A DNA stretch of 64,000 bases, from the NCBI GenBank assembly GCA_047495785.1, contig JBLDXI010000021.1, positions 682,001 to 746,000 of the forward strand, given 5' to 3'. Made by a program: the position numbers and the translations under genes. Under the pieces are notes generated by a model. It worked only from the letters and a program-made list of their open reading frames with translations. It searched no databases and was not told where the DNA came from. Origin of the DNA: Lepidodermella squamata (taxonomy: Eukaryota; Gastrotricha). How positions within the stretch are numbered: position 1 is the first letter of the stretch; every line of letters starts with the position of its first letter. Of the stretch, positions 18,151 through 29,484 are shown piece by piece.

Positions 18151-21100
18151 TTTGATGAAAGCTGCCTCTACGAAAAATCAACATCATCATCTGTTCATTC
18201 AACATCAGCACGGTGAATCGTGTAAATAAATTTTAATTACACACCTTCCTGCCAATGACCAGCCTCATAGAGAAGTCTTTAATCACGCTACATTTTACGC
18301 TATCTTTCGAAATCTGTGTGCACCTTTCTGTCACATCTTTTCGTATTAGCTCGCCCTTCATGTTATACCTAATCGCATGGCATACTGCTGCATTTGTTAT
18401 TATAACAATAATTCTTAGCTATAAGAATTAGTTGGAGAGTAGCGGATTCAAGTTGAATGCCTATCGCAAAAATGAGATAATCAACACGTGAGTTTGGTGC
18501 CTGGAGTGAGTATGGAAAACTTCAAAGAGCCCGTTTTTTGTTTTTCTATTCATTTTTACTTCAACTGATTCGCCTAGGCTGTTAGCGCGGAGATTTTTGT
18601 TACTCATTGTTTCCCTGTATGTGATCTTATTGTATAAAAATTATATTTATTTCATTCGTCTAATGACCGACCAAAGAATGAACATCGATGAATAACGAAA
18701 AACAACAATAAAAGAGCCAACAGTTTGCGACTTGCGACTTGTGTTTATACTTATCACGGCTTTTTAATGGGAATCTCATTCATTGAAATGAATATGCGAA
18801 AATGACCTGTTTATGAATTTCGAGAGGAAATAATTTTGCAAATGACCTCGATGGTGACTATTCATTAGGCCCCTTTCAAGTGACGGGGTTTGCTACTTGA
18901 AAATTGTGTTTCTATTTTCCGCAGCTGTCATCATGTATGTAGGCTCTGATTGACGTATCGCCTGTTGCGATGGCTTTTCGTTAACGATAAATCGACCGCT
19001 CGCCTGGGCGTGTTTGTTTACTCATTGTTTACTTTAATTTTTAAAAGGCGTGGTTGTTGCCTGCCGGTGGTGGGCATTGTTGTTGAATTTCTAGTGAATA
19101 TTCAATTGCAACAACCAGCGAATCGATTGTTGTGTTTCGCGCTTGTGGCCTTTTGGCGGCGCTGCGTGCGGCAGCGATGAGGCCATCGCGCACTCGAGAC
19201 ATTATTGCGCGCACACCTTTCCGTGCGCTGACCTCTTGCGGGCATATCGCAACAACAACAAAAAGCCCATCTTCCAACCTGAGCGCGTCGTAATTCTTCG
19301 CAACATGCCTCGAACACGAACGAGCTTTTGAAAAGCGAAACGGTCGCGACTTCCACGATTCCTTACCGCACGACACTCGAGTTTATCTGTGTCTCGAACC
19401 CAACAAAAGACCTCGTCGTGCGTACATATTTATCAACTCAGGCGAGTGACATTTTACAGCGCTGATGAATCTTTCAGAAAAAAGCGCGTAGTACACTTTC
19501 GCCACGGTGCAATATCCTGGCTTGTTTTTGCGGGTTTGTTTGTTGTTTGCGCGGGGGGCGACTAGTAGCAACAGCAGGCGGCGCTAGCTAGGTACCTCTA
19601 CCATGTGTTATTACAACGCGTCACACGATGCGTGTAATAAATAACAAGAGACACCTGAAAATCCGTGTTTTTGTTTATGCGCGCCCTTTTGCGCGTTAAT
19701 TACGCTGTACTATATGTGATTTAGCCACTCTTTATCACAACAAATCTACTCGGCTAAATATAGCCCGCAGCCAAGTTGCTTAGTTGATGCTGATGATTAT
19801 AGCATTTGTTGTACCTACGAGTTGATGCACCAAAACGTAACACACACCGCGCAGGTTTTTCCACGACAAATTACCAACGATAATAGCCTTGTCAGTTGCG
19901 CCCTCTTGCGGCCGGTTATAATCCGCAACCGCGCGGCTCGCGATGCAAAACGGCGGCACGTCGCCCATATTCACCGCAAACATCATGGCCCAAGCTGCAT
20001 AGACCAGCCACCATGGGCTCTAACGGATCCGAGAAGCCCGCCCGCCGTGTGTATGTTTGCCCACTCGGCTAACATGATCAACAACGTTATTAATTTATAA
20101 ATATCGCCCACTTCGCGACTGTATAATAGGAAACCCTTCATCTACCACTCTTTCGCTTTGCTTTTCACAATGCCGTATCGTAGCTTTTGGCATCGGAAAA
20201 ATTACGCTACCGATCATACAATGCTATATTTATCCGGCTTATTTTTCAGATTTTCCACCGCAAGCGATAGTTTACGCCATATTCAATAATGAATAAATTG
20301 TTTATCGTCGGATACTCGACACCTTTGAGGAAGTTTGGCACCCTTTTTCTCCGCGTCTCTTTCACAGTTAGAAAGTGAATAGAAGTTTTCACAGGAATTT
20401 AGCCTATTGTTTGTAACATCGCGCGCGAGCTCATTGTTCGGCTTAGTAATCGGCGTTCTGTTCAATGAAAAAAGCGCGCAGCCACTTCCGTCGCGTAGAT
20501 GTCGCCTGTTGATATATGCGCCATTTAGAAGAAACGTGGCTGCGGATGGCATCAAGAGTGCCGATTTTAATTCTTCAGCAGCAACAACATAATTTTATAA
20601 CACTTGAGGATGCGAATTTGTTTTGACAACAATACTGCGATTAATTAAATAGTAGTGATTTTTCACCCGTTTTGCCGCGGCTTTAAGGTCAAACGCTGCC
20701 GCTGCGTGAACGTGCCCCGACGACCGCTGTGGGCTTGAAAACGTGCCGAAAGCACCTAGATATGTATATATGAGCGCCGTCGTCGAACGGCTGTCATCAC
20801 AAACTTAGATAGCTGGCTGCCCACCGCTAAAATGCGACTACATTCAGAAATGCCGCGCGCTAATTTCGAGTTAAGTATCGCCTATGTATTGTCAAGCGGC
20901 GGCGCGCGCGTATCTAGACTAGAATTCACACCTTGACTGTTACACGCGTTATTTTCACAACACCGACGATGACAACGCCCAATAAATCTTCATTTCATAC
21001 GCTTATCAAAGCGATGAACTCAATTCGAGACATTTCAACTTCAGCATTCAGTCGGCCCTAAAACTTACAGCTGCATTTATTCGAATTTTCAGCTTCCATT

Positions 21101-21493
21101 TGTCCCAGATTCTGAAGCCTAAGTGAAGTTTTTTTCATAATATCTTTATATTATTTTATTAAACTATTGTATTTTTTTTTTAAGGCAGCTTTTTTATATT
21201 ACCCAAGTCGTCTAGGAATTTTCGCCTCACGAATCCATAATTAACTGTGTTTTTTGTTTCATCATAGACTTTTTCCTGAAAACTTATTTGGACTCGCCGA
21301 AGAAAAAAACGGCCAATTCAGTTTTTTTCGACTATGAAAAGTCGACCGCATGAGACGAATTGAAGCAAAAAAGCCGTTAAAGTTGATGGATTATTATTCA
21401 AGGTTTACGGCTGAAGCGTGATGATCTCCACGTGTTGGTTAACCGAGCGCATGTGATATATCAAGCTCGTTAAGTAGAAGTAGTAGTAGTAGC
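18151..21493. other. 3.3 kb intergenic region
   Basis: No supported gene on either strand; short ORFs here lack family features and splice context. It contains mixed GC patches, and an AGT trinucleotide run at about 21474-21492 directly abuts the start codon of the next gene. It is likely to hold the 3' end of the AK locus and the promoter of the next gene. Confidence 0.5.
18225..18230 (+). promoter_or_regulatory. Polyadenylation signal AATAAA after AK module 3
   Basis: AATAAA about 75 bases after the stop at 18150. Confidence 0.55.
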
Positions 21494-24371
21494 ATGTTCG
21501 AGCAGCAAAATGAGTGCGAAGACGACGGTGCGCCTAATCATCACCCTTATCTGAGCTTGCCTCTTCAAAGCGGGACGAGCAGCAGCAGTAGCAACAACAA
21601 CGCCGTGGGTGACACCCCTGTACCGGGTTATTACCGATCGTCCTACCGGCGGGGTAACAGCTCGACTGGAAGCATGTCCGTCCTCATACCGCGTCGAATT
21701 CGTCGTTTAACTAATTACTACACGAATGAAGCGGTTTCGAACTGCTTTTGCTGTGGAACAAGACCCGGCCAGCCGTACTCGCCAGGCGGCGCGGGGCGCA
21801 GCCGATTTTTCATAATGTGTTTCGCCGTCTACGCAATAAATTTAATCCTATTCGCCGGCGCAATTTTTACCTACGCGAAATTTTCGCAAATCGCCAGCCA
21901 GTCGAGTTCAGCCGATGCTATGGCGATTTTCGCGACATTTCAGAACAGCAACAACAACCGGGTTATGCTTGCTGTCGGCGATAACCAGCAGATAGACGTG
22001 AAATACGAGAAGGATCCGGCAGCAGAGGAGGCGAAGGCGCGGGTTCGGATTCAGCCGTCGGCGACGAAGTGGAAAATCGACGACCATCGCGCGTTTATGG
22101 AGAGGAAACTGCCGCTCGGTAAGGTGCCGCATCGCTACAACCAAACCGGCTACGTCTTCCTAGGTAAAAGCGATTTCTTTAAATTTTCGAGCCGAGTCGC
22201 CACGTCGCTAGTTTACCGCCTGCCGTTGGAAGACCGAGTTCGGCGCATGTTTCCGGACGAATCTGGCGAGAATAAACTGCAGGCGCTCGCGCCGGCGTTG
22301 ACGTTTGTCAACGGCAAGGTGAAAGTCTTTCAACGGCTGTGGATGTCGCAGAACGAGAAGGCGCACTTGACGAATACGCCGACGATGAATACGCTGGTGG
22401 AGAATTACGTGTTGTACCGGACGTTTACGCCCGAGTACGAGCCCGTCGATGATCCGACCCTGCTGCCTATTCCAGTCACTACCAACTGTGTTAACATGTT
22501 CACGTATCGAACCGATGGACCGATGGATGCTAGGGCTTTTATCATAAATGGAACAACTTGTAAGTGCTCAGCTGATTTATTTATACAAAAATTCAAATGT
22601 CGAATTTCAAATAATTTCAAATTTACTTTGAGTTTTGGAAATACTCAAAGCTTATTGGGAAATTGTTGACAAAATGAAAATGTGAAATTTCGTCAGTTTT
22701 TGGGACATTAAAAGCCAGACCGATTCCATTTTTTTTAATTTACTTCAGGATTTTTTTTACTGGAAATTTAAGAATTAGGCACGGATTTCAAAGCACGAGC
22801 ATGGTTTAGGTACCTATTGAATAATTTCTTTTAGTCAAGATGAGTTTTTCACAGGTTTTACAAAGTGATAGGGGTGGGATCCTAGACACAAAATTCACGC
22901 ACAATCTGATGGAATTTTTGAATTATAGCTTTTCCGATTTTCAATCGAATTGAAGAAAATGTCTAACCAAATGCTTCATGCTATGAATTCGGTTGATTTA
23001 GGTTCAAATTAATTTTATTTCTAGAACGTTTAGCGATCTCTTTTATTAAGGTGGGCGATTTAGGAAAAACTTTTGAGGCGAGACAACAACCAAAAATCTA
23101 GCCAATTGCTCAAAAAGTTGAAACCGAAGCAGCTGGTTCCGGAATCGGAACGGTCCCAAGTTGGGTACTCTCAAAATTTAGCCCTAATTCATCCATGTAG
23201 AGAATTGGATAAACGTAATCGAATTTGCCCTCAAGAAAACAGTCAATTTGAACTTGTAGGTAATCTAAAATTTGGAACTCATTTCAATTGTCAATTTTCT
23301 TTAAGCTGGGTTTTTCTAACTTTTTCTCAACAAGCTTCGCTAAATTATTTCGAAAAATTCTTCAACATTTTTTTCATGTTTATAATTTCAATTTTTTTCA
23401 TAGACCTCTCGTTCCACATGTGGCACGTGGATGCTGAGTTCAAATTGCCGCGTAGTCGGCTGTTTCTCTGGAACGAAAAAACGCGGCAAATGTCGAAGCT
23501 TAAAATCGCCGATTACAAGATGATGTGGACTGAGATCAACTGGGTGCCACTCGTTATCAACGGCTCGCTCTACTTCACCTACTCATTCGACCCGTTACGC
23601 GTTATGCATTGCCCAGATTTGAACGCCTACCCAGTTATCTGGTGCAAAATGGTGTTCAAAGCGTCGCAATCATCACACCACGAATTCAACGAGTGGGTTG
23701 ACGCGTTTCGAGGCGGCGGACCCTGGCTACACTACCAGGGCCCTTACTTCATCTCATTCGCCCACACTCATTACCAATACATCAAAGAGTACATAACAAA
23801 TGAAACGTTCGTGGAAAGCGGGATTTACTCTGGAAATCTAGCGGTACTGAAGGTCGTTCCTTCCCCCGGAGGAAAAGAACCAAGTTTCCGCATTGTCTAC
23901 GTCAGTGAGCCGATGAGTTTCAATAGGAAGCTGCTCCTCTCGGGTGATATCACCCGTTCTCAGGTGATTTACTGGCCATTCGCGTTTCCGGTTGGCGCAA
24001 TCTTGTGGAACGGCGATGTTGCTGATATTGGCGTTCACAGTGAGTGATTAATTTCCATTAAATAATTTTTAAATTAAATTAAATGATATTAATTTTAAAT
24101 TTAAATTTTTGAAATTGAATTTTTAAATAATTTTAAATTTTTATTATTTTTAAATAAATTAGTTAACGATTCTCGGGGATACGTGATAAGAATGCATGGT
24201 CTGCTGGCTTTGATGCGGCGCGTTATGGAGGCTGACCAGCGAAGCGTGGAAAGTCTTGGCCTCGACGAGCATTCCGAGTCAGCGCAGCCCGAGTTCGGTC
24301 TCGTTCATAAATTGGCTCGCGAAAGTTTGACGCGAGTTCGCGACAACGAAGTCAGCGAAACATATCCCTGA
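21494..24371 (+). CDS. Type II membrane protein with a luminal domain resembling GH130-like beta-propellers
   Basis: Exons 21494-22559, 23404-24039 and 24163-24371 add to 637 codons; phases are 1 and 1. A long, Ser/Asn-rich cytosolic N-terminus is followed by one membrane segment (FFIMCFAVYAINLILFAGAI, about residues 112-131). The rest should lie in the Golgi lumen or outside the cell and has N-glycosylation sequons (NQT, NGT, NGS, NET). The luminal part has the order EINWVPLVINGSLYFTYSFD, GGGPW, YFISFAHTHYQY, YVSEPMSF and FPVGAILWNGD...GVHIND. That resembles the blade signatures of five-bladed GH130/beta-mannosyl-type enzymes (E-K-N-W-x-P, G-G-x-P, G-H/F-H, F-P-x-G, Y-G-x-x-D). The fold call is inference; substrate unknown. 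The first intron (845 bases) is unusually long for this window. Confidence 0.5.
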
Positions 24372-25006
24372 TCCATCCGCTGCTGCAACTACTGCAACAT
24401 CGCTCGGTGTGCCCTTTATCTCCATCGCTATTCAAAACCTTCAACGAAAAAATTCTTCCTCACTTGCCTTCATGAATGTTGTTTCATATATTTTGTGTGA
24501 AAAAAAATCGTCACGCTATATTATCACTGATGTTATAATTACGGCTGAAATTTCTGTGTGCAAATTGATGATAATAACTTTTCGCAACGATTTATATTTG
24601 TTTCTGACGAATTTGTGTAAAGGAAGTCTCTTGGATTTATATTTATTTGAATGCTGATTTGAATTTTCGGTAAAACGCACTTTTGTTGACATTTTTTTGC
24701 TGATAAAATTCGTCTACCTCCTTCTGTATAATTTATCCAAAAATTTCAATATCGATCTTGTATATGATATATATAATACACGACAAATAATACCGAACGA
24801 TCGGTGAATATGAAGTGATAAATCAGAGGAAAAAATAAAAATCAGCACGGCATATATAACAATGCAGATTACTGCGTTACTATCATTTGTTTTGAAATCC
24901 ATTTTATGATATAAAGCGTTGATGCGGAGCTGCTGATATCTTATCTTAGTCTCAGCGAACCAGGACAACAAAACTAAGCTAGTCATAGTAGCATTTTGCT
25001 GCAGCT
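24372..25006. other. Intergenic AT-rich region
   Basis: About 635 bases, low complexity in part, with no coding sequence seen. It includes the 3' UTR of the preceding gene and the promoter of the IRG gene. Confidence 0.5.
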
Positions 25007-26290
25007 ATGATTACCCGGAATTTAGCAACATTTCTGGTGGTTTTCAATTTAACATTGCTCCACGTTTACTCTACCGAACTTCACCTAGACGAAAATGACG
25101 AGAGGAACATCGAGGCTGCCCTTTATTCTGGCGGTCTACCGGCTATGATTGACCTGATTCTTCAGAAGGCAAAATATTGGCAAACCAGGCCCATAAATAT
25201 TGCAATAACTGGCAATTCCGGGGCTGGAAAATCAACCTTCATCAACTCGATTCGAGGATTAACAGCCGATGATGAGGGGGCCACTCAGCCTGACGTAGTC
25301 GAGTCGACGTTAATACCAAGGCCGTATAGTCACCCGAAAAATTCTATGATTACCCTTTGGGATCTTCCCGGCATCGGCACGTTGAAATTTAACAAGGAAA
25401 ATTACGTCGAAAAGGTCAACCTCAAGTTTTACGATTTTTTCCTAATTTTAAACACGGAACGTTTTCACGAGAACGACGCGTGGCTCGCGAAGCAGATCAA
25501 GTCGCAAAGTAAGCGGTTTTATTTTGTTCGAAATAAAGTTGGCATCGACGTAGCCGGGCATAAGCAGTCGCACCCTAAAACTCACGACGAGCAGGCGGTG
25601 CTTCACAAAATTCGAAACGACTGCGTCACGAAGCTCGAGTCGTTCGGCATTGAGTCGCCCGACGTGTTTCTCGTCGACAGCCTCAACATGGCTGCGTTTG
25701 AGTTTCAAAAACTCAAAAAATCACTCATTGAAGATTTTCCGGCTATCAGGAATGAAACAGTTCACCTGAGCATGACGACTTATAGCGAAGAACTTATTAG
25801 GCGAAAATCGGCTGAAATTCAACGGCGGATTGATTATTTGAGTTACTTATCCGGCGCGGTTGCTGCCTTCCCGTATCACGGTTTGAGCACCCTGGTCGAT
25901 TTAGGAATTACAGCGGAAGAAATTCATCATATTTTCAGCCAATTCAGTCTCGACGACGCGTCTATGCGATATTTAGCTGAAAAAACTGGTCATGACTTTG
26001 ATGCTTTGATCAATATTCGAAATGAAGCAATTCTAGCCCCGCTATCAGGCCATTTTTCCGCTGGAATTTGTTTAACAGCTATGAGAAAATCGGTGCTATA
26101 TTTTGCTGGAAGCGCAGCGGCTCAAATCGGCGAAGAATACATTCGATTTATCCCACCTGTAGGGATACCTATGGCGGTTGGGCTATCCTACAAGGCGACA
26201 AACCTATTGCTCAGCCATATTCTTGAAGATTCAGCTGATATCGCTGCGCTGCTACTAAAAACAAGCATTCAAACTGCTAAAATCAGCTGA
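25007..26290 (+). CDS. Immunity-related GTPase (IRG family), intronless, with predicted signal peptide
   Basis: A single 427-residue ORF. Residues 1-24 (MITRNLATFLVVFNLTLLHV, then YSTE) look like a cleavable signal peptide or membrane anchor. The GTPase has G1 GNSGAGKST at residues 69-77, G3 DLPGIGT at 119-125, and the IRG landmarks FVRNKV (173-178) and VLHKIRNDCVTKL, followed by FLVDS. A C-terminal helical domain has hydrophobic, Gly-rich stretches. IRG proteins of vertebrates are interferon-induced GTPases that act on pathogen vacuoles; invertebrate members are known but their roles are unclear. The G4 box reads NKVG where IRGs normally have TKVD, so the base-reading Asp is missing or displaced. 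The lack of introns among intron-rich neighbours suggests retroposition or a class-typical single exon. It ends 85 bases from the convergent Cdc25 gene. Confidence 0.85.
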   Translation: MITRNLATFLVVFNLTLLHVYSTELHLDENDERNIEAALYSGGLPAMIDLILQKAKYWQTRPINIAITGNSGAGKSTFINSIRGLTADDEGATQPDVVESTLIPRPYSHPKNSMITLWDLPGIGTLKFNKENYVEKVNLKFYDFFLILNTERFHENDAWLAKQIKSQSKRFYFVRNKVGIDVAGHKQSHPKTHDEQAVLHKIRNDCVTKLESFGIESPDVFLVDSLNMAAFEFQKLKKSLIEDFPAIRNETVHLSMTTYSEELIRRKSAEIQRRIDYLSYLSGAVAAFPYHGLSTLVDLGITAEEIHHIFSQFSLDDASMRYLAEKTGHDFDALINIRNEAILAPLSGHFSAGICLTAMRKSVLYFAGSAAAQIGEEYIRFIPPVGIPMAVGLSYKATNLLLSHILEDSADIAALLLKTSIQTAKIS

Positions 26291-26374
26291 TTTAAAATGA
26301 TTCGACGAGAGTTATTATTTGTGATAATATGATGTTTCAGCAGTAAAATACTTGGCTATAGAAGGTTTATTTGT

Positions 26375-27136
26375 TTAATGCTTATCAGGGGAAGGACTGA
26401 ACGAGTGCTCGCCGATGCGTTGCAAAGAATTTCGATCCGAACATTTTCTCTCCGGCAATTTTCTGACAGGTTGACATCGAATACGACGTTCTTCATTTCG
26501 AAAATTGCCATCTCGCATCTTGACGTAGCCAGAAGTTTCGAGATCTTCGCTGCTCTTTTCAATAGATATGAGATCCATGCGGCAATTATCGCGACAAAAT
26601 TCGAAAAATGCGCTGTAACCGCCATCGAGGAGGTAAATCTCCGGGTAGTCAACCCGAGGATAATCCTTAAAATTTCGAGCTCGGTCGAGCTGGCGGAAAC
26701 GCTGTAGTAAATTCGGTGCTCGATGACTCGAGAATTCGCAGTGAAAGATTAAAATTGGACGGTTGTCATTTCCATCAGATTGCGTGAACAACATTTCCTC
26801 CAATTGATCAATCGATTTTACATTGATTGATCCTAAAATGTGGCCGCCTTCGAATTCGTAGCTGTACCGGCAGTCCAAAATAATGAATGGCGGCGATTGA
26901 GGGGCATCAATTAAATCGGCAATGGTTTTGGGGTTAATTCTTGCCATGCTGTCGTGAACTAGGCATGGCAAACTCAAAGCTAAGGACTATAAAAGAGCTA
27001 TTATTGACAAAAAATGATGACTAATTTGCTACACACTAAGTACCTTATCGTGCTCCTCCATTCTTCCAGCTGCATTAGTGCAGTTTGACACGTCCTCCTC
27101 ACCCGGATGCTCCTCACCTTTTTGCTTGGGAAACAT
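26375..27136 (-). CDS. Small Cdc25-type dual-specificity phosphatase
   Basis: Exons 27044-27136 (ATG at 27136-27134) and 26375-26986 are joined in phase 0 over a 57-base intron; 234 residues. The rhodanese/Cdc25 fold is marked by ILDCRYSYEFEGGHI and the active site HCEFSSHR, with Cys114 as nucleophile and Arg120 of the HCx5R loop. It is followed by PRVDYPEIYLLDGGY, which is the Cdc25 hallmark (YPE[IL]Y-L-GGY). Cdc25 removes inhibitory phosphates from Thr14/Tyr15 of cyclin-dependent kinases. Vertebrate Cdc25s are much longer; here the N-terminal regulatory region is only about 35 acidic residues, so control by phosphorylation and 14-3-3 binding must differ. The tail is basic and Ser/Arg-rich. 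It is head-to-head with a small unknown gene (316 bases). Confidence 0.85.
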
Positions 27137-27451
27137 TGTCAAATCGTTGGATATTGTTAGTCTAGTTTTCAATTTTTAATAAGGGGGAATTTTTCTGATT
27201 TTTCGCAAGGTATTAGATATCAAATAATGCTCTGGTTTTGGGATGATATAATACATTATATGCGGACTTGGTTCGCTTTTCTTAAATTAGAAAGTATTGG
27301 CGTATACCCCGGACAGGCGTATCACAGCTGTTGGATAACTGCGGCATAGAATTCCATTGCCAATTAATCGGAACTTGCCCTAATAAACGACATGGAATTG
27401 CCCCAATAAATGAAAAGCACTGCGACACTCCAGCCTTCGTTAAATTTGTGA

Positions 27452-27760
27452 ATGGATTCTCCATCTATCAAGCCTGATAACCTACTGGATGACAACGAAG
27501 CGCTAGCGACACCTCCACCTCAAAATTTTCCTGTCACACCATTGAATCCTCCAACTTTCAAGGAGCCTCGCGACTCGTCGGCTGAAAAGCACCATTATGT
27601 CGACCGTGAAACGCCGGTGTCAACTTCGTGCACTTCGCCGCAAGGCTGCCGCGGCAATATGGAGGGCTGTGTTAGCGACGGGATAGAATCCAAGTGTTGC
27701 AGTGCTCAAAAGCTAGCTCCCACGAAGCTGTTCGAAACAACTCATCATGAGAAGGACTGA
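27452..27760 (+). CDS. Unrecognised small protein, Pro-rich N-terminus and Cys-rich C-terminus
   Basis: A single ORF of 102 residues from ATG at 27452. It starts MDSPSIKPDNLLDD and contains several Ser/Thr-Pro sites (SP, TPPPQ, TPLNPP, TPVS, SPQ). The second half has six cysteines within about 30 residues (CTSPQGCRG, GC, KCC). There is no signal peptide, membrane segment or known domain that I recognise. It lies head-to-head with the Cdc25 gene and 200 bases before a second small ORF. Coding status is uncertain: support comes from a clean ATG, length and composition only. Confidence 0.35.
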   Translation: MDSPSIKPDNLLDDNEALATPPPQNFPVTPLNPPTFKEPRDSSAEKHHYVDRETPVSTSCTSPQGCRGNMEGCVSDGIESKCCSAQKLAPTKLFETTHHEKD

Positions 27761-27963
27761 TTATCATTTCAGCATAAACATTAAAAGCATAACCGCCGAC
27801 ATAATTCTTTGAAAAAGCGATTGTTATGATGGCAAATAAGTTTCTATTCATTGTCTGACTTCCTGCTGAAATGCTATAAATTCTATTTAATCGTTATTTT
27901 TATTCCATTCATAGCATCACAATTTATACTACATCATACTTCATTCTCGAGAAGATTGACCCG

Positions 27964-28254
27964 ATGGAATCTATGGCTGAAGGAGCTTATCAAGCGTTTG
28001 TGAACGACCTGCAGACGATGTCAACTCCAACGAAACTTACCAGCCCGCCGCCAATAAGCGCGAAAAATCTCCGTAAAAATGCGCTGCAAGAAAAATGGTT
28101 CAAAGCTGCCACAATAAAATTGCTGGAAAAATTCGGCCCTGGTACTCCTACGTCGCTCAAATCGGCCGGCTTAGCTAGGTCAAATCCATGTACCCCAGCT
28201 AAAAGAGTCCTGAAACTAGACCAACATCACATTTGTTACCACGAAATTCAGTGA
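27964..28254 (+). CDS. Unrecognised small basic protein with Ser/Thr-Pro sites
   Basis: A single ORF of 96 residues from ATG at 27964. It has a helical-looking N-terminus (MESMAEGAYQAFVNDLQ), then TPTKLTSPPP, a basic stretch (KNLRKNALQEKWFKAATIK), and GPGTPTSLKSAGL followed by NPCTPAKRVLKL. The TPxK and TPAK sequences match the CDK consensus [ST]PxK. This is suggestive beside a Cdc25 gene but not evidence of a link. AATAAA occurs just after the stop (about 28288). No family recognised. Confidence 0.4.
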   Translation: MESMAEGAYQAFVNDLQTMSTPTKLTSPPPISAKNLRKNALQEKWFKAATIKLLEKFGPGTPTSLKSAGLARSNPCTPAKRVLKLDQHHICYHEIQ

Positions 28255-29484
28255 GAACGAAGCTATTATAATTCAAACTTTGTTGCAATAAAATTCAACT
28301 GTCGCCATGGAAACGCGCTTGTTTGAAGCTACAATTTATTTTACAGGATTCTCTCCAGAGCGGATGTAACCCATCAACGTCCCTTGATTAAATGCTCCAA
28401 GTTTTGAAGTTTTAGACAGCTGAATGTAAATAATACTAGCACTGAACAAGGACAATTCTGAGCATATAAAATGTGTCTGAAAAGAGGTTCTAGTTGGTTC
28501 TGCTCTGTCCTTTTCCAGGTAACTCTTTGCCGTGTTTACACCAAGCGTGTCCATTCAGCGTTAACCGCGACGAAAAAACAAACAGCGTGCGTGCGTTTTT
28601 ATGTGTTAAAAAACGTTAAAGCCTCTTATCAAGAGCCAGATATCTCCAACGGGTGTTTTGCCACGCCGGCGCATCGGTAAAATATTCGTCTTTTTTTCTA
28701 CTCACGCCCGCAGCTCATTACTAGGAGGTGGCTATTGTTTTGTTATTTTGTTTCATTCTTTTGTCGCGCAAACAAGTTTTTTCAGCGAAATAATTAAAAA
28801 ACCCTAGCCGCAGGTATTTCAGCATATTTTTTTCGAAAAGCTCGAGCATTAGCTTGATTAGGTGAGCTGATGTATTTTCTTGAATTTGGATTATAGCTAT
28901 AATCCTAGCCCTATGCACCATGCACACCTTTTTATACATCAGCAAACTTGAGGTTCCCGATGAAAATCATATTTCAACTTCCGTATCATCACTAGGTACA
29001 TCACAAGGCATCTTCTCATATTTCCTAACTTTTCAGATATCCTAATAATGAAGCGTCAGTGCGTTTTTTCATGCATATAATAATTGAAAAGCTTTAGATA
29101 ATAAATTAGGCGCGATATTTTTCTTTGCACTGGAATACGACTAAAACGCGGCTGTTTCTAGTGCGTCTAGTGAAAAAGTACTAGCACAGACATAACAAAA
29201 TTTTAGAGCCTAAAAATACCTCTATGCCCGGCGTGCGTTTTTGACGATGAAACCACGTGACGCACCTAGTTCTTTTGTCACGCGGGAAAAATAATTTCAA
29301 CGGCCGGCATAAAAGGATGCTAGGTTCATTGTTGGCGATCATTTCATGCGTTCATCAGCGGGAATTTAACAAAAAATTATCCGATGCTCCCCGATCAATG
29401 ACCTTTAGTTATACTAATTCTTCATTCATCTGTTATTTTCCTAATTTAAACTAGAAAATCGTTTGATAACAAAAAATCGAAATC
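28255..29484. other. Intergenic region before the globin gene
   Basis: About 1.2 kb with no supported gene. Short ORFs here have no recognisable features. Confidence 0.5.

Noticed and set aside
18950-20592. Several 60-110 codon ORFs on both strands
   Set aside because: Overlapping on both strands, no conserved motifs; typical chance ORFs in a GC-richer non-coding region.
24040-24162. AAATT/TTTAA-rich stretches here and in cubilin introns as a mobile repeat
   Set aside because: They look like simple AT-rich intron sequence without common borders or target duplications.
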